Source: a bacterium
Lineage (GTDB): Bacteria > Caldisericota > Caldisericia > UBA6126
Direction of reading: 5' to 3'
Length of the DNA stretch: 64,000 nt
Assembly (NCBI GenBank): GCA_021372585.1
Contig: JAJFUD010000093.1
Coordinates: 1 to 64,000, forward strand
Of the stretch, positions 1-7,492 are shown one piece after another. Numbering within the stretch: the stretch's first letter is position 1; every line of letters begins with the position of its first letter. The notes beneath the pieces were generated by a model that saw nothing but the letters and a program-made list of their open reading frames with translations, was not told the DNA's origin and searched no databases. The position numbers and the translations under genes were made by a program.

Positions 1-28
1 AGTTGTTGGGCAAGCTTGCCCAACAACT
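1..28. repeat. Perfect 28-bp palindrome
   Basis: Positions 1-14 (AGTTGTTGGGCAAG) are exactly the reverse complement of positions 15-28, centred on a HindIII-like AAGCTT. As RNA it could fold into a long GC-containing hairpin. It lies at the window edge, so it may be the end of a larger element or a terminator of an upstream gene; no T-tract follows on the plus strand. Its right half continues into a GC-rich segment that recurs inverted near 14386-14412. Confidence 0.8.
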
Positions 29-41
29 CCGTCCCCGTGGG
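15..41. repeat. 27-bp dispersed inverted repeat, copy 1
   Basis: The reverse complement of this segment matches 14386-14412 at 26 of 27 positions. It combines CTTGCCCAACAACT with GTCCCCGTGGG. A shorter CCGTGGGCAC echo follows at 44-53. The two copies are in opposite orientation about 14.3 kb apart, both in intergenic DNA. Confidence 0.8.
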
Positions 42-53
42 CACCGTGGGCAC

Positions 54-81
54 TTGCGTTTTGGAAAGCAAACCATATAAT
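54..81 (+). promoter_or_regulatory. Putative sigma-A promoter of rpmB
   Basis: A TTGCGT -35-like hexamer at 54-59 is separated by 16 bp from a perfect TATAAT at 76-81, about 55 bp before the rpmB start. The -10 is perfect and the -35 matches moderately. Called by eye only. Confidence 0.5.
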
Positions 82-136
82 TAATTTCTTGGTATATAAG
101 TAAACATAGAAGAAGAATAATAAAAGAGGTTTTTTG

Positions 137-325
137 ATGTCAAAAGTATGTGAAGTATGTGGAAAAGGACCTTTGGTTGGAAATAATGTATCTCATTCTG
201 TAGTCAGGACAAAGAGGCGCACTCTACCGAATCTGCAGAGAGTCAAAGCGAAAATCAAAGGCAATGTACAGGTAGTCAGGATTTGTACAAAATGCATGAA
301 AGCAGGGAAGATCGAATTAGCGTAA
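137..325 (+). CDS. rpmB: 50S ribosomal protein L28
   Basis: This is the 62-residue large-subunit protein L28. The sequence shows the conserved GNNVSHS segment and the R-T-PNLQ segment. Two CxxC pairs (Cys5/Cys8 and Cys50/Cys53) mark the zinc-binding C+ form of the protein. The ATG at 137 is chosen over an in-frame TTG at 134 because L28 normally begins MSKVC and an AGAGGT ribosome site lies at 125-130. It stands alone on the plus strand behind a good promoter. A small winged-helix gene begins 12 bp downstream and may be co-transcribed. Identification is firm. Confidence 0.95.
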   Translation: MSKVCEVCGKGPLVGNNVSHSVVRTKRRTLPNLQRVKAKIKGNVQVVRICTKCMKAGKIELA

Positions 326-337
326 TCATGGTATTCC

Positions 338-586
338 ATGGGTTTAAATAAAGAACTTAGAATACAAATATTACAATACTTAAGGGATGCATTTCTTTCG
401 TATCCCTCTAAAATAGTTCGTGGTCATGAATTAATGGAAGCGCTGGTCATCGACGAGTATAGCTTAGTTTCCAATCTTAAACTGTTGAAGGATCTTGGTT
501 ATATTAAATTATTAAGCGCTAATGAAGGTGTACAGTCTTATGTCAAGATTACGGACGCCGGTCTCAAACAAATCTCAACAGAATAG
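338..586 (+). CDS. Small winged-helix-like protein, function unknown
   Basis: An 82-residue protein whose pattern (predicted helices at about 6-20, 29-37 and 41-52, then a short beta-hairpin ending in VKITDAG) is that of a single winged helix-turn-helix domain. The VxxNLKLLKDLGYI segment resembles a recognition helix and the start of the wing. No effector or oligomerisation domain is present. It follows rpmB by 12 bp and overlaps the MGMT-family gene, so the three are probably one transcript. It could be a DNA-binding regulator. I do not recognise a specific family. Confidence 0.65.
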   Translation: MGLNKELRIQILQYLRDAFLSYPSKIVRGHELMEALVIDEYSLVSNLKLLKDLGYIKLLSANEGVQSYVKITDAGLKQISTE

Positions 587-1067
587 TTTTCTGCTCTCAA
601 CACCCATCGGCTATTTTTTCGGTCAGATTGAGAACGGTGCATTAATCTCCCTTTGTTGGCAGAAGACGAAGCCGACCGAAGTTCCCGAAGAAGAATCAGA
701 AATCGCTCAATACATCAGGCAATCTTTAGAAAGTTATTTCACCGGGAAAAAAACGACCTGGGATTTTACATATTTACTGCCCGGTTCTCCTGAAGAAAAA
801 AAAGTGTATACCACCCTGATGAAAATTCCTTATGGCCATACGCTCACTTATAGTGAAGTAGCAATGTTAGTTAATAAACCTCGTACCGCCAGATGGGTAG
901 GACATGTGTTATCGAAAAACCCTTTACCAATTGTCATCCCCTGTCATCGGGTGGTAAGGAAAGATAAGACCGGTGAATATTCAGCCGGTGGGCCGACATC
1001 TAAGAGTTGGTTGATTCAATGGGAGAAGCAGCAGGTTTCTGAAGAACGCACACCACCATCTTGGTAA
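540..1067 (+). CDS. ogt: Methylated-DNA-[protein]-cysteine S-methyltransferase family protein
   Basis: A suicide alkyl-transfer repair enzyme that moves the methyl group of O6-methylguanine to its own cysteine. The active-site motif IPCHRVV is present (Cys at about residue 135 from this start), preceded by the DNA-binding helix-turn-helix region (IPYGHTLTYSEVA, RTARWVGHVLSKNP). An N-terminal ribonuclease-like domain begins TPIGYFFG. Length, about 175 residues, is normal. The start is uncertain: ATG 540 has an AAGGTG site 9 bp upstream, and ATG 522 is also possible; either overlaps the winged-helix gene by 47-65 bp. Its 3' end overlaps the convergent methyltransferase gene by 68 bp. Confidence 0.88.
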   Translation: MSRLRTPVSNKSQQNSFLLSTPIGYFFGQIENGALISLCWQKTKPTEVPEEESEIAQYIRQSLESYFTGKKTTWDFTYLLPGSPEEKKVYTTLMKIPYGHTLTYSEVAMLVNKPRTARWVGHVLSKNPLPIVIPCHRVVRKDKTGEYSAGGPTSKSWLIQWEKQQVSEERTPPSW

Positions 1068-1878
1068 GCCATTCCCGGCAAACCGGACATGGGCGAATCC
1101 CTGCCACCATTTTTCGCAGAGGGTCTTCATAATAATATTTTTGTACAAAAGGCATTGTCAGGAGAATTTTCCGGAACCTGTGAATCGTCATACGGTTGAT
1201 ATAGGTAATATGAGCTTTCCCTTTCTCATCATGGCTGAAACGAAAAGACATTCTCTCCTGGTAATCCGGGTGTCCTTTCAGAAGATCCTGGTAAGCGGCG
1301 ATCAGGGTGGATTCAGAGAACAGCACATGCACCCAGGGGATGGCAATGGCGTCGCTCAGATGAGCCCCATACGGGTGGTTATAAGGTGGAAAATTGATGT
1401 ACAGGTGACCCCCCGGTTTCAGTATCCGATGGCATTCCATTAAAACCGCTTCGGGATCAGCGACATGCTCCATCGCATCGTTCATGATGATGGTATCAAA
1501 AGTATTTTCGCGGAAGGTTGTCTGGGAAGCATCTCCGACCATATAGGTAAAAACATCCTCCTGATGATATTTTTGTGCCAGTTTTTCGGCTTCTTCGCGG
1601 TACCTGTCCAAGATTTCAAGCCCAATAATCTGCTTCACTCCTTGGGAAGCATAATAAATCGTTTTACCGCCAGCCCCGCAACCAATGTCCAAGACGACTT
1701 TATCCTGAAACATCGTTTCGAGTGAGTGATAAGGCAGGAAATACCGGATAGTATCCTCTCCCTTTTGGTATTGCCATTCTGCGTACGTCATCTCCCCTTT
1801 ATTTTGAAGGTTAAAAGGGTGCACGACCGGGGGAAATAGACGGTTCAATCCCTTCAGGATGACCACACCAAATCTCAT
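1000..1878 (-). CDS. Class I SAM-dependent methyltransferase
   Basis: A 292-residue protein with a Rossmann-type SAM-binding domain. Motif I reads VVLDIGCGAGGKT at about residues 60-72, an acidic residue follows (GLEIL), and the FDTIIMNDAMEHV segment (motif IV/post-II) is typical of Methyltransf_11 proteins. The RILKPGGHLYINFPPYNHPYGAH stretch corresponds to motif V and what follows it. The substrate is not evident. The last 40 residues contain a CPVC pair that could bind metal or simply be structural. The start has a good AGGAG site and a TTGGTC-17-TATAAT promoter on the minus strand. The 3' end overlaps the MGMT gene tail to tail. Confidence 0.85.
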   Translation of the reverse strand: MRFGVVILKGLNRLFPPVVHPFNLQNKGEMTYAEWQYQKGEDTIRYFLPYHSLETMFQDKVVLDIGCGAGGKTIYYASQGVKQIIGLEILDRYREEAEKLAQKYHQEDVFTYMVGDASQTTFRENTFDTIIMNDAMEHVADPEAVLMECHRILKPGGHLYINFPPYNHPYGAHLSDAIAIPWVHVLFSESTLIAAYQDLLKGHPDYQERMSFRFSHDEKGKAHITYINRMTIHRFRKILLTMPFVQKYYYEDPLRKMVAGIRPCPVCREWLTKMVVCVLQKPAASPIESTNS

Positions 1879-1914
1879 CAGTTTTCTCCTATTTTCAGAT
1901 AAGTGCTATAGAGT

Positions 1915-1943
1915 ATTATAGATGTTTTTCCCATTCTGACCAA
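1915..1943 (-). promoter_or_regulatory. Putative promoter of the methyltransferase gene
   Basis: On the minus strand TTGGTC (1943-1938) lies 17 bp from a perfect TATAAT (1920-1915), about 40 bp before the start codon at 1878. Spacing and -10 are ideal. It sits in the divergent gap with the NlpC/P60 gene. Confidence 0.6.
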
Positions 1944-1963
1944 CCATATGGTACAATAGGAGC

Positions 1964-2998
1964 ATGTGCGTAAAGAAATGGATCTGCTGGCTGGTTGTGT
2001 TTTGTTGGGTTTTTTCATCTTTCCATCCAATTCACTCTGAAATAAAACCCATTCCTGTCTCCATGGGAATGTGGATAACCGTTTCCCCTGCCGAGAATAC
2101 AGCTGTTTGGGAGTGTTATGCCTGGAAAGGAAACCCCATCCTCCTTGACTGGAAAGGAAAGATAGAGCTGGTCGTATTGGATAACGATGCACAGGTTCAT
2201 CGATTGGAATATTCCTCATCCCAAGTGAAGATAACCTCCCTACACGACAGCTTTTTTCGGTTTCAGGTAAAATCCGCTGCAGCTGGTAATGTTCGCTGTC
2301 GATACGCCTCTCCTCATCTGGCCATGGTCTCCTACGCGAGCTTATACAACCGGTTAGCCATTCCTTGGCAAAAAAGGTTATATCACCAAAACCAGCTTGA
2401 TAAGCTGAATCCTACTGCCAATGATTATCATCCGGAATTACCGCAGGTGGGTGAACAAATCACCGGCGTTCCGTATGTCTGGGGTGGCAAACAGTCTCTC
2501 CAGGAAATTGTCCGGAAACTTTCTCAACATCCAACCAATCAGAGCTGGCTCTCAGTTCGGGTACAATATCCTGATGTACCCTGTGTGAACCTCGATGAAG
2601 GCGAATCAGCCTGGGACTCTCCAAAGGGAACAGAATTTCCTTCTCTTTGGTGTGGATTGGATTGTTCGGGATTGGTGGAGCAGTGTGCCAGGTATGCCGG
2701 TTTACAGTACAACTGGCGTCAAGCTCCCCTGGTCGCATCCGGTACCTACCAGGGTATTGACCACTATGAGCTGTTGCAGCCTGGGGATGTGATCATGATC
2801 CTCAAAAAAGGCATACTGGTTCATTTCGGCATTTTATCGAAAAAAGGCAGTTCTGTTCGTACTACCAAAATGATCCACACCGTTTGGTTCACCAACTACC
2901 GCCTTCATCACAACAGCGTCCTGAAAACGATAGAGACTCCCCTGGCGGAGCTTTCCAATCAATACGAATATCAGTTTGTGCGGTTGAATCCATGGTAA
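1964..2998 (+). CDS. Secreted NlpC/P60-family cell-wall hydrolase
   Basis: A 344-residue protein, probably a cysteine endopeptidase or amidase acting on peptidoglycan stem peptides outside the membrane. A signal peptide occupies residues 1-24. Residues 30-160 form a beta-rich, possibly SH3-like, N-terminal region. The NlpC/P60 core has YVWGG (171-175), the catalytic GLDCSGLV (Cys234), LLQPGDVI and VHFGI (His287). Unusually, about 57 residues separate YVWGG from DCSGL; the usual gap is near 10. An AGGAG site precedes ATG 1964. The stop overlaps the start of the next gene (ATGGTAA), so the two are translationally coupled and probably work together. Confidence 0.87.
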   Translation: MCVKKWICWLVVFCWVFSSFHPIHSEIKPIPVSMGMWITVSPAENTAVWECYAWKGNPILLDWKGKIELVVLDNDAQVHRLEYSSSQVKITSLHDSFFRFQVKSAAAGNVRCRYASPHLAMVSYASLYNRLAIPWQKRLYHQNQLDKLNPTANDYHPELPQVGEQITGVPYVWGGKQSLQEIVRKLSQHPTNQSWLSVRVQYPDVPCVNLDEGESAWDSPKGTEFPSLWCGLDCSGLVEQCARYAGLQYNWRQAPLVASGTYQGIDHYELLQPGDVIMILKKGILVHFGILSKKGSSVRTTKMIHTVWFTNYRLHHNSVLKTIETPLAELSNQYEYQFVRLNPW

Positions 2999-4110
2999 GC
3001 CACGAAAACACGATCAGTACTATTTTGAAAGGGGTTTTGTTGGGCGTTCTTTTAATGCTGGTATGGTTTTTAGGGGCAAGGAAAGTGACTGATACCCTCT
3101 CTTCTTCCCCGGAAAACGTGACCGAAGAGACCATCTTCCTCGACGGCACCTTGAAAAACAGACAGAAAATGACGGTAAGTACGACGTTTTCTATCCCGTT
3201 AGGGAACCTGGATCACCAGATTGGTTTCATGCCCTACCAGGAAAAAGTACCACCGGGATGGGCACAGGGAGCGCTGCCAACAGAATTGTACCGAAGCCCC
3301 TCACAAATCACCTGGATCGGGGATCCGTATGGCCCGAGGTTAACAGGGTGGAATTCGAATGGAAAGCTGGAAGCTTCTTTAGCGTTACCGTTTTTAAGAA
3401 ATGAAGCCGCATCGGGTAAAGAAATCGTCGGTTACACGCTGACTCCATCTGCTGACAATGGGTGGTTCGTTTTGAATAACCAAAACAAAAAGATATACCG
3501 ACTCGATAGTAACGGGGATGTGATTCAAATCCTTTCCGTTCCATTGATGTTATCGGATCATCGCATCGTACTGACTATCAGCCCTTTCTTTGAAGTGATC
3601 AATGATAGGTGGATTTTTGTAACGGTGGAGTCTGCCAGGCAACCTTTTTCCACCCTAAAGGGATTCGCCGGTGGATCCTATCTCGATACCAACTGGGAGA
3701 GTTTCTTTCTCTCTTTAACCGGAGAAGTGATAGGACCTTTACCGGAACAAACCGCTATATTACCCTTTCAGGAAGGTTTGATCAGTTGGACATACGAACC
3801 CGGTGAATTATCGCTTCAATGGTTCCCTGATCCTCTCTCCCTGAGCCACCCTCAAAAAACTTGGATTATCAGGAATCCGGTATGGCATTATGGAGGTATG
3901 ATTGGAACAGATGTAGAGAATAATATCTATTTTTGGGCGGATCAATCCACCATCGGGCAAATACAAACCAGGCTCAGTGAGGTCCGATATATGGAGCTGC
4001 CGGCCGGAGAGAAGAAGTTTCCGGTTAGCATTTCTTCTGATGGAGAAATAGGGTACATCCTATCCAATAAACAGGTTCTGCAGGTCTGTTTTGTGAAAAT
4101 GACGGATTAA
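2992..4110 (+). CDS. Membrane-anchored extracytoplasmic protein, beta-propeller-like
   Basis: A 372-residue protein with an N-terminal transmembrane segment at about 12-31 and a long outer domain. The outer part has recurring strand patterns such as WFVLNNQNKKIYRLDSNGDVIQ and NNIYFWADQSTIGQI, which resemble NHL or quinoprotein-like propeller blades; this is a resemblance only. ATG 2992 is chosen because it overlaps the stop of the NlpC/P60 gene (ATGGTAA). An upstream in-frame start at 2884 would put 36 residues inside that gene. Tight coupling suggests it anchors or senses for the hydrolase. No catalytic motif is recognised. Confidence 0.7.
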   Translation: MVSHENTISTILKGVLLGVLLMLVWFLGARKVTDTLSSSPENVTEETIFLDGTLKNRQKMTVSTTFSIPLGNLDHQIGFMPYQEKVPPGWAQGALPTELYRSPSQITWIGDPYGPRLTGWNSNGKLEASLALPFLRNEAASGKEIVGYTLTPSADNGWFVLNNQNKKIYRLDSNGDVIQILSVPLMLSDHRIVLTISPFFEVINDRWIFVTVESARQPFSTLKGFAGGSYLDTNWESFFLSLTGEVIGPLPEQTAILPFQEGLISWTYEPGELSLQWFPDPLSLSHPQKTWIIRNPVWHYGGMIGTDVENNIYFWADQSTIGQIQTRLSEVRYMELPAGEKKFPVSISSDGEIGYILSNKQVLQVCFVKMTD

Positions 4111-4147
4111 TGGTGTAAAAAGCTAGAAGTATCGTATAATAAACACT

Positions 4148-4630
4148 ATGACGTTACAGAATAAGTATAGTACTATGTTATCAAGAATTAAGGAGATCTT
4201 TGCGGGAAGCCATATCTGGCGTTATAACCTGTCTGAGGTTGTCTATGAGATGAAATCCAATATTCCTAAATACGATTGGGTTGGTATCTACTTATTTAAA
4301 GACGATGTACTGGTGCTTGAGACTTATCTTGGTAAACCGACGGAACATACCAGGATCCCTTTAGACAAGGGTTTATGCGGATTAGCAGCCAGAGAGAGAA
4401 CCACCCAGATTCTGGACGATGTTTCTAAAGATGACCGTTATATTACCTGTGATTTACACGTCAGATCAGAAATTGTCGTCCCTATCTGCACGAAAGAAAA
4501 ATTAATTGGTGTGCTGGACATTGACAGCAACACGAAAGCAGCTTTTCTGGAAGCAGACAAGCAATTTTTGGAAGAGGTAGCCGCTATCATAGCCAAATCT
4601 CATCCTAAAATTTCTATCTCCACTCTCTGA
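4148..4630 (+). CDS. msrC: GAF-domain protein, free methionine-(R)-sulfoxide reductase type
   Basis: A 160-residue single GAF domain matching fRMsr (YebR/MsrC) proteins, which reduce free L-methionine-R-sulfoxide using cysteine chemistry. Diagnostic segments are DWVGIYLF, GLCGLAARERTTQILDDV, ITCDLHVRSEIVVPI and GVLDIDS. Cys77 and Cys101 align with the conserved second and third cysteines (Cys94 and Cys118 in E. coli). The first (Cys84) is replaced by His67 in EHTRIPL; an extra Cys114 is present. The missing cysteine may alter the disulfide relay, or the protein may be a ligand-binding GAF domain. A TATAAT lies at 4135-4140 but is very close to the start codon. Confidence 0.82.
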   Translation: MTLQNKYSTMLSRIKEIFAGSHIWRYNLSEVVYEMKSNIPKYDWVGIYLFKDDVLVLETYLGKPTEHTRIPLDKGLCGLAARERTTQILDDVSKDDRYITCDLHVRSEIVVPICTKEKLIGVLDIDSNTKAAFLEADKQFLEEVAAIIAKSHPKISISTL

Positions 4631-4700
4631 TTTGATTTTTTCATCACCATCGGGAATCCTGCAAAAAAAATCCAAAAAAGATGAATGGACATAATTTGAA

Positions 4701-5264
4701 ATGACTCTGGGGCGTGATGAAGAGATTAGGCTGATCAACCTGTGCAAACAGGGCGATGAAGGCGCGATGGCTGAGCTTTTCACGTTTTTCAAAGAGGAGC
4801 TGCTCCGTTCTGCTTATATGTTGTTAAAGTCCCAGGATGAGGCCGAAGATATCGTATCGAATACGTTTATCCTTTTTTTCAAGACAATTCAACGGTTTGA
4901 TAACCGTTATCCTGTCCGGCCTTGGTTGCATAGAATTTTACGCAATGAGATCAATACTTTCTTTAAAAAACGTTCCCGAAAACATGAATCTGACGAAGAG
5001 TACAAAATTTCTGTCGAATTATTCGAACCGAATCATGAAGAAGAGGTATTTTGTTCTGAAGAGCTCAAATATTTAGAAAAGGCTCTGTCAGAACTGAAAG
5101 AAGAGGAAAGGATGTTGTTGCAGTTATATTATTACGATGAATTATGCGTGAAGGATATCTCCGGAATGTTGTCGATTCCTGAGGGAACGGTGAAAAGCCG
5201 CTTATTTACTGCCAGGAACAAACTGTCCGAAAAAATAAAAAAGTTGATGGAGGCAAGTAAGTGA
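4701..5264 (+). CDS. ECF-type RNA polymerase sigma-70 family factor
   Basis: A 187-residue sigma factor with only regions 2 and 4, as in extracytoplasmic-function sigma factors. Region 2 covers about 22-95 (DEAEDIVSNTFILFFKTIQRF, VRPWLHRILRNEINTFFKKRSRK). Region 4 covers about 125-180, with the helix-turn-helix LCVKDISGMLSIPEGTVKSRLFTARNKLSEKIKK. An acidic linker joins them. The stop overlaps the GTG start of a zinc-type anti-sigma gene (GTGA), the classic arrangement for a sigma held inactive at the membrane. Its regulon probably includes its own operon and perhaps the repeat-protein genes; this is inferred from position only. No strong ribosome site precedes ATG 4701. Confidence 0.92.
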   Translation: MTLGRDEEIRLINLCKQGDEGAMAELFTFFKEELLRSAYMLLKSQDEAEDIVSNTFILFFKTIQRFDNRYPVRPWLHRILRNEINTFFKKRSRKHESDEEYKISVELFEPNHEEEVFCSEELKYLEKALSELKEEERMLLQLYYYDELCVKDISGMLSIPEGTVKSRLFTARNKLSEKIKKLMEASK

Positions 5265-7492
5265 AGCGAAAGATCAACAAGCAATCTCTATGTGAGAGGG
5301 TGCTGGAATGGTCGCTTGAGCATCGGAAAGAGTCTTTGCCTGCCATTTTGCAGGAGCACTGTTCTCATTGTGTTGACTGCCAGGCATTCCTTGAGCAGGA
5401 AAGATGGATCACAGACACGATCCAAAACCAAGCAAAACAGGCGCCAACCGGACTTTCTCCGGAACGTTTTTCGCGGGTGTATGAAGCGATTCGGGAAACC
5501 TCCGAACGATTATCTGTCCCGGTCAAACGAGGGTTTGTCTGGCGCAGGGTGGTCGTCTCTGCTTTAACCGCCTGTGTCATGGCCGTAACTGGTTTTTGGT
5601 TTCTTCCGTTATTTCATGGAGAAACGTTTATCGCCAGCAAAATGAATCAGCAGATGAGGACTTTATTGCATTACAAAGCGCCAGTGATGGATTCTGTGTC
5701 CATTGCCCAGGCAGAACAAACGCTTCAGTTTGCTTCCCAGTATTATAACACCAACGAAGAGAAGACTTTTTATTATGCGAATGACCACTATTCCTATGAG
5801 GAATTATTGTGGATACGATGGCTTGTAAAAAGGACTCGTGTTCAATATGACACGATTGCTGAAGATTACCAGACGTTGTCTCCGGCAAAATTACTGAAGA
5901 AATATCACATCCCCTCCAGGGAAGCTCTGCCAGCTTTGGAAAGCATTCTGAATCAATACCGCCAATCGGTTGCATCCGCAGACATAACCGTTGACGGTGT
6001 GATCGAACGAGTGGATTATTATACCCAACAGATTTGGCTGGATTCTCTCCCATATCCTCTTTATACCGATAACGACTTAATTAACTTTGCAAAAATCCAT
6101 AGTTTCGTACAGATGAAGCTACAAAAGCAAGGTCAGCAATGGAATGTGATCCAGATTGCCGATAGTGGTTTCTGCAATACTATCTTGAAAGGAGTTTTAG
6201 TTTCTGCTAGCGCCACTAATCTGGTGTTACAGGATAATCCCGTTGTGATCGAGTGGAACAACAGAACTATCTATTCAACCTGCCAACCGAAAGAATTAAT
6301 CAATAAACCGGTCCAAATCCGAGCTATTCCCGATAAAGGCAAGTCGATCGCTCTTACTATTCATGAATTGCAGGAACCAAAACTAAGGACCCTTACAGGC
6401 TTAATCGATACCGCGTATCAAACCGGATTTACCATGAAGGATATCCATCAGAGCTTTTTACTCTCCTCTCATTTGAAAAACAACCCGAGAGAGATCGATA
6501 AAAGTTTTCAAGTCAGTATCACTGGGGAAGACTACGGTGAGTATTTTATCGTAACAGAATTTACCCTGATCGCCCCTCCGGTTGAAAACACTGATATCCT
6601 CTTAGCCTCAGCAGAACCGGTCATTCAAGCGTCATCCCGGCAAAAAGAAGCGACGACCACGCGAAAAGCTGCTTCTTCCCTCTCTCCTGTCAAAACAACC
6701 TGGACATTCGATTGGATTGTCGGTATCAAAAATAATCAATACCTATTGGCGAGTGGAACAACCATCTCCAAAGCCAGCTACACAATTCCGATTGGTTCGA
6801 AAATCACCAAAACAGTTGATTCAAAAACTCAAACGACCATCCAATCGAATCAAATCAATGGAATGGCTGTTCATCAAATACAAGCTACATTAACCGGTAT
6901 ACTCAGTAATGGAATCTATGAATTCCAAAGTGATGGCAAGAAAAGAGTCCTGTATTTTACAGACAAAGCTCTTCCCTATATAAACCAGAAAGTTCGTATT
7001 CAAGGACAAGGAATTGAATATCCTGAATTAATCATCCTCATTGATGCCAGAGTGTTTCAATCCCAGAATGCAAAGATATTGAAAGGATTAATCATACGCG
7101 AAATGGAACGCGGGAAGATATTCCTGCTGGACAACGGTACGATTTTCCGCGTGGATTCCCTGACAGCGGTACAAAACGGTCCGGTTGCTGTAGGGAAAAC
7201 TGTCAAATTAACCGGAGTGGATGAACATAATACATTCACCGCCTTTATCGTAGAAGTCCAACGAGAATTCGCGATTTTTACCGGAAAGATCATCGAAATT
7301 AACCACGTTGAAAAGTGGTGTCGGATGGATTCCGGCAAACAGTTCTATTGGACGACTGAAGCTCAGTTTTCCATGATTCTGCAAGCGCTGGATTCAGGCA
7401 ATATAGTCTATTGCAAGGCATTTTATGAAAACCAGCAATGGATGATTGAGGATTTAACTTTCACCCAGGGAGAAACCGGAGACCAGGCATGA
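5261..7492 (+). CDS. Transmembrane zinc-type anti-sigma factor with a large extracytoplasmic domain
   Basis: A 743-residue protein starting with GTG and overlapping the sigma gene by 4 bp. The N-terminus carries the HxxxCxxC anti-sigma zinc motif (His33, Cys37, Cys40). A single transmembrane helix lies at about 96-117. The remaining ~620 residues face outside and appear built from several small beta-barrel-like units of the form G-x-I/L ... hydrophobic ... T-x-I ... GxxVxxxG (for example near 248-300, 320-375, 385-450, 560-615 and 620-680), resembling DUF5666-like OB folds. Most anti-sigma factors of this type are 80-350 residues, so this ectodomain is exceptional. Presumed role: sense an envelope signal and release the sigma. 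The stop overlaps the next gene (ATGA). Confidence 0.85.
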   Translation: MKRKINKQSLCERVLEWSLEHRKESLPAILQEHCSHCVDCQAFLEQERWITDTIQNQAKQAPTGLSPERFSRVYEAIRETSERLSVPVKRGFVWRRVVVSALTACVMAVTGFWFLPLFHGETFIASKMNQQMRTLLHYKAPVMDSVSIAQAEQTLQFASQYYNTNEEKTFYYANDHYSYEELLWIRWLVKRTRVQYDTIAEDYQTLSPAKLLKKYHIPSREALPALESILNQYRQSVASADITVDGVIERVDYYTQQIWLDSLPYPLYTDNDLINFAKIHSFVQMKLQKQGQQWNVIQIADSGFCNTILKGVLVSASATNLVLQDNPVVIEWNNRTIYSTCQPKELINKPVQIRAIPDKGKSIALTIHELQEPKLRTLTGLIDTAYQTGFTMKDIHQSFLLSSHLKNNPREIDKSFQVSITGEDYGEYFIVTEFTLIAPPVENTDILLASAEPVIQASSRQKEATTTRKAASSLSPVKTTWTFDWIVGIKNNQYLLASGTTISKASYTIPIGSKITKTVDSKTQTTIQSNQINGMAVHQIQATLTGILSNGIYEFQSDGKKRVLYFTDKALPYINQKVRIQGQGIEYPELIILIDARVFQSQNAKILKGLIIREMERGKIFLLDNGTIFRVDSLTAVQNGPVAVGKTVKLTGVDEHNTFTAFIVEVQREFAIFTGKIIEINHVEKWCRMDSGKQFYWTTEAQFSMILQALDSGNIVYCKAFYENQQWMIEDLTFTQGETGDQA

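Noticed and set aside
1952-1957. TACAAT as the promoter of the NlpC/P60 gene
   Set aside because: It lies only 7 bp before the start codon, directly next to the ribosome site, so it cannot give a normal leader.
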